Origin: a virus
Strand: one strand, 5' to 3'
DNA: 21,473 nucleotides
IMG/VR virus record: IMGVR_UViG_3300009706_001346
Coordinates: 1-21,473 of that record
Below the pieces are notes generated by a model. It had not been told where the DNA came from. It worked only from the letters and a program-made list of their open reading frames with translations, and did no database searches. Positions 21,139-21,473 of this stretch are shown here, piece by piece. The translations under genes were made by a program, and so were the position numbers. The stretch's first letter is position 1. Each line of letters begins with the position of its first letter.

Positions 21139-21147
21139 ATCGAGACA

Positions 21148-21473
21148 ATGAAAAAAGCGACCACATTTGAAGAGTTCGTGAGTTCGGGAAAGTACGTCCA
21201 GCGGCTGGCCAATATTCCGGCACTGTCGGATATTGGCGAGGAGGCTTTCAGGAGCGGGCGAGTCTACGATTATGATATGTTCGCGGCTGACGGGCGGGAC
21301 AAGGATGGAAACCTTATCCTATCGGCGGTTGTCGGAAACGAAGAGTACGAAGGGTTGCGGGATTGTGAGTATGCACTTTGGCAATTCGCGGTTGAGGAGG
21401 GATATGTCCCGATCACTGCCGAAAACCGATACCGGCTCTACCGGATGAACGCCGGAGGGTACTGGCGGCTGGA
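21148..21473 (+). CDS. Hypothetical protein, C-terminus missing
   Basis: The frame is open to the window edge. ATG at 21148 (MKKATTFEEFVSSGKYVQRL) has AAGGA about ten bases upstream. An in-frame ATG at 21031 also has AAGGAG eight bases upstream and would add 39 residues, but these are encoded by the 14-bp repeats and are very basic, so I prefer 21148. The visible 108 residues contain DYDMFAADGRDKDGNLILS and CEYALWQFAVEEGY, with many Tyr, Glu and Asp. No family is recognised. The 3' end lies outside the window. Confidence 0.7.
   Translation, partial: MKKATTFEEFVSSGKYVQRLANIPALSDIGEEAFRSGRVYDYDMFAADGRDKDGNLILSAVVGNEEYEGLRDCEYALWQFAVEEGYVPITAENRYRLYRMNAGGYWRL

Overview
The window looks like part of a tailed double-stranded DNA bacteriophage genome, free or integrated. 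The left 13 kb is a continuous minus-strand set of virion genes. The right 8 kb is mostly plus-strand accessory genes around a gene-poor, repeat-rich region. The host cannot be read directly. Moderately high G+C, a twin-arginine-type leader in a small phage protein (MNRREF), and a capsid type that I associate with phages of PVC-group and other environmental bacteria would fit a planctomycete or similar host, but this is inference.

Minus-strand virion region (1-13117), in order of transcription: terminase large subunit; a terminase-small-subunit-like gene; portal; a 60-residue zinc-ribbon protein; a small conserved phage protein; a Gln-rich scaffold-like protein; major capsid protein; a lectin-fold-like virion protein; then a clear intrinsic terminator. 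Downstream are a Pro/acidic-linker protein, a duplicated head-tail adaptor-like protein, two beta-rich structural proteins, a 49-residue protein and a tail-fibre-like protein cut by the window edge. Most genes abut or overlap and several use TTG or GTG behind good ribosome sites. Two copies of a 45-bp block lie directly upstream of the terminase and portal genes and are the best candidates for phage promoters.

Central plus-strand cassette (13.2-15.1 kb): a 12-bp inverted repeat precedes a short serine recombinase. It is followed by a tightly packed run of small genes: a twin-arginine-leader protein, a related paralogous-segment protein, a one-helix membrane protein, a zinc ribbon and a small unknown. 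An HNH endonuclease gene converges on this cassette.

Gene-poor region (15.45-17.47 kb): strong hairpins, six same-orientation copies of an 11-bp mini-hairpin whose flanking base pairs covary, an aberrant Leu-type tRNA-like gene on the minus strand, one small gene, and a cluster of tandem repeats beside AT-rich sequence that resembles a replication origin.

Right plus-strand region (17.47 kb to end): small unknown proteins, a textbook terminator, a protein with eight regularly spaced CxxC pairs translationally coupled to a probable zinc exopeptidase with its own zinc ribbon, another Cys-rich protein, and a last gene running off the window behind a repeated 14-bp leader.
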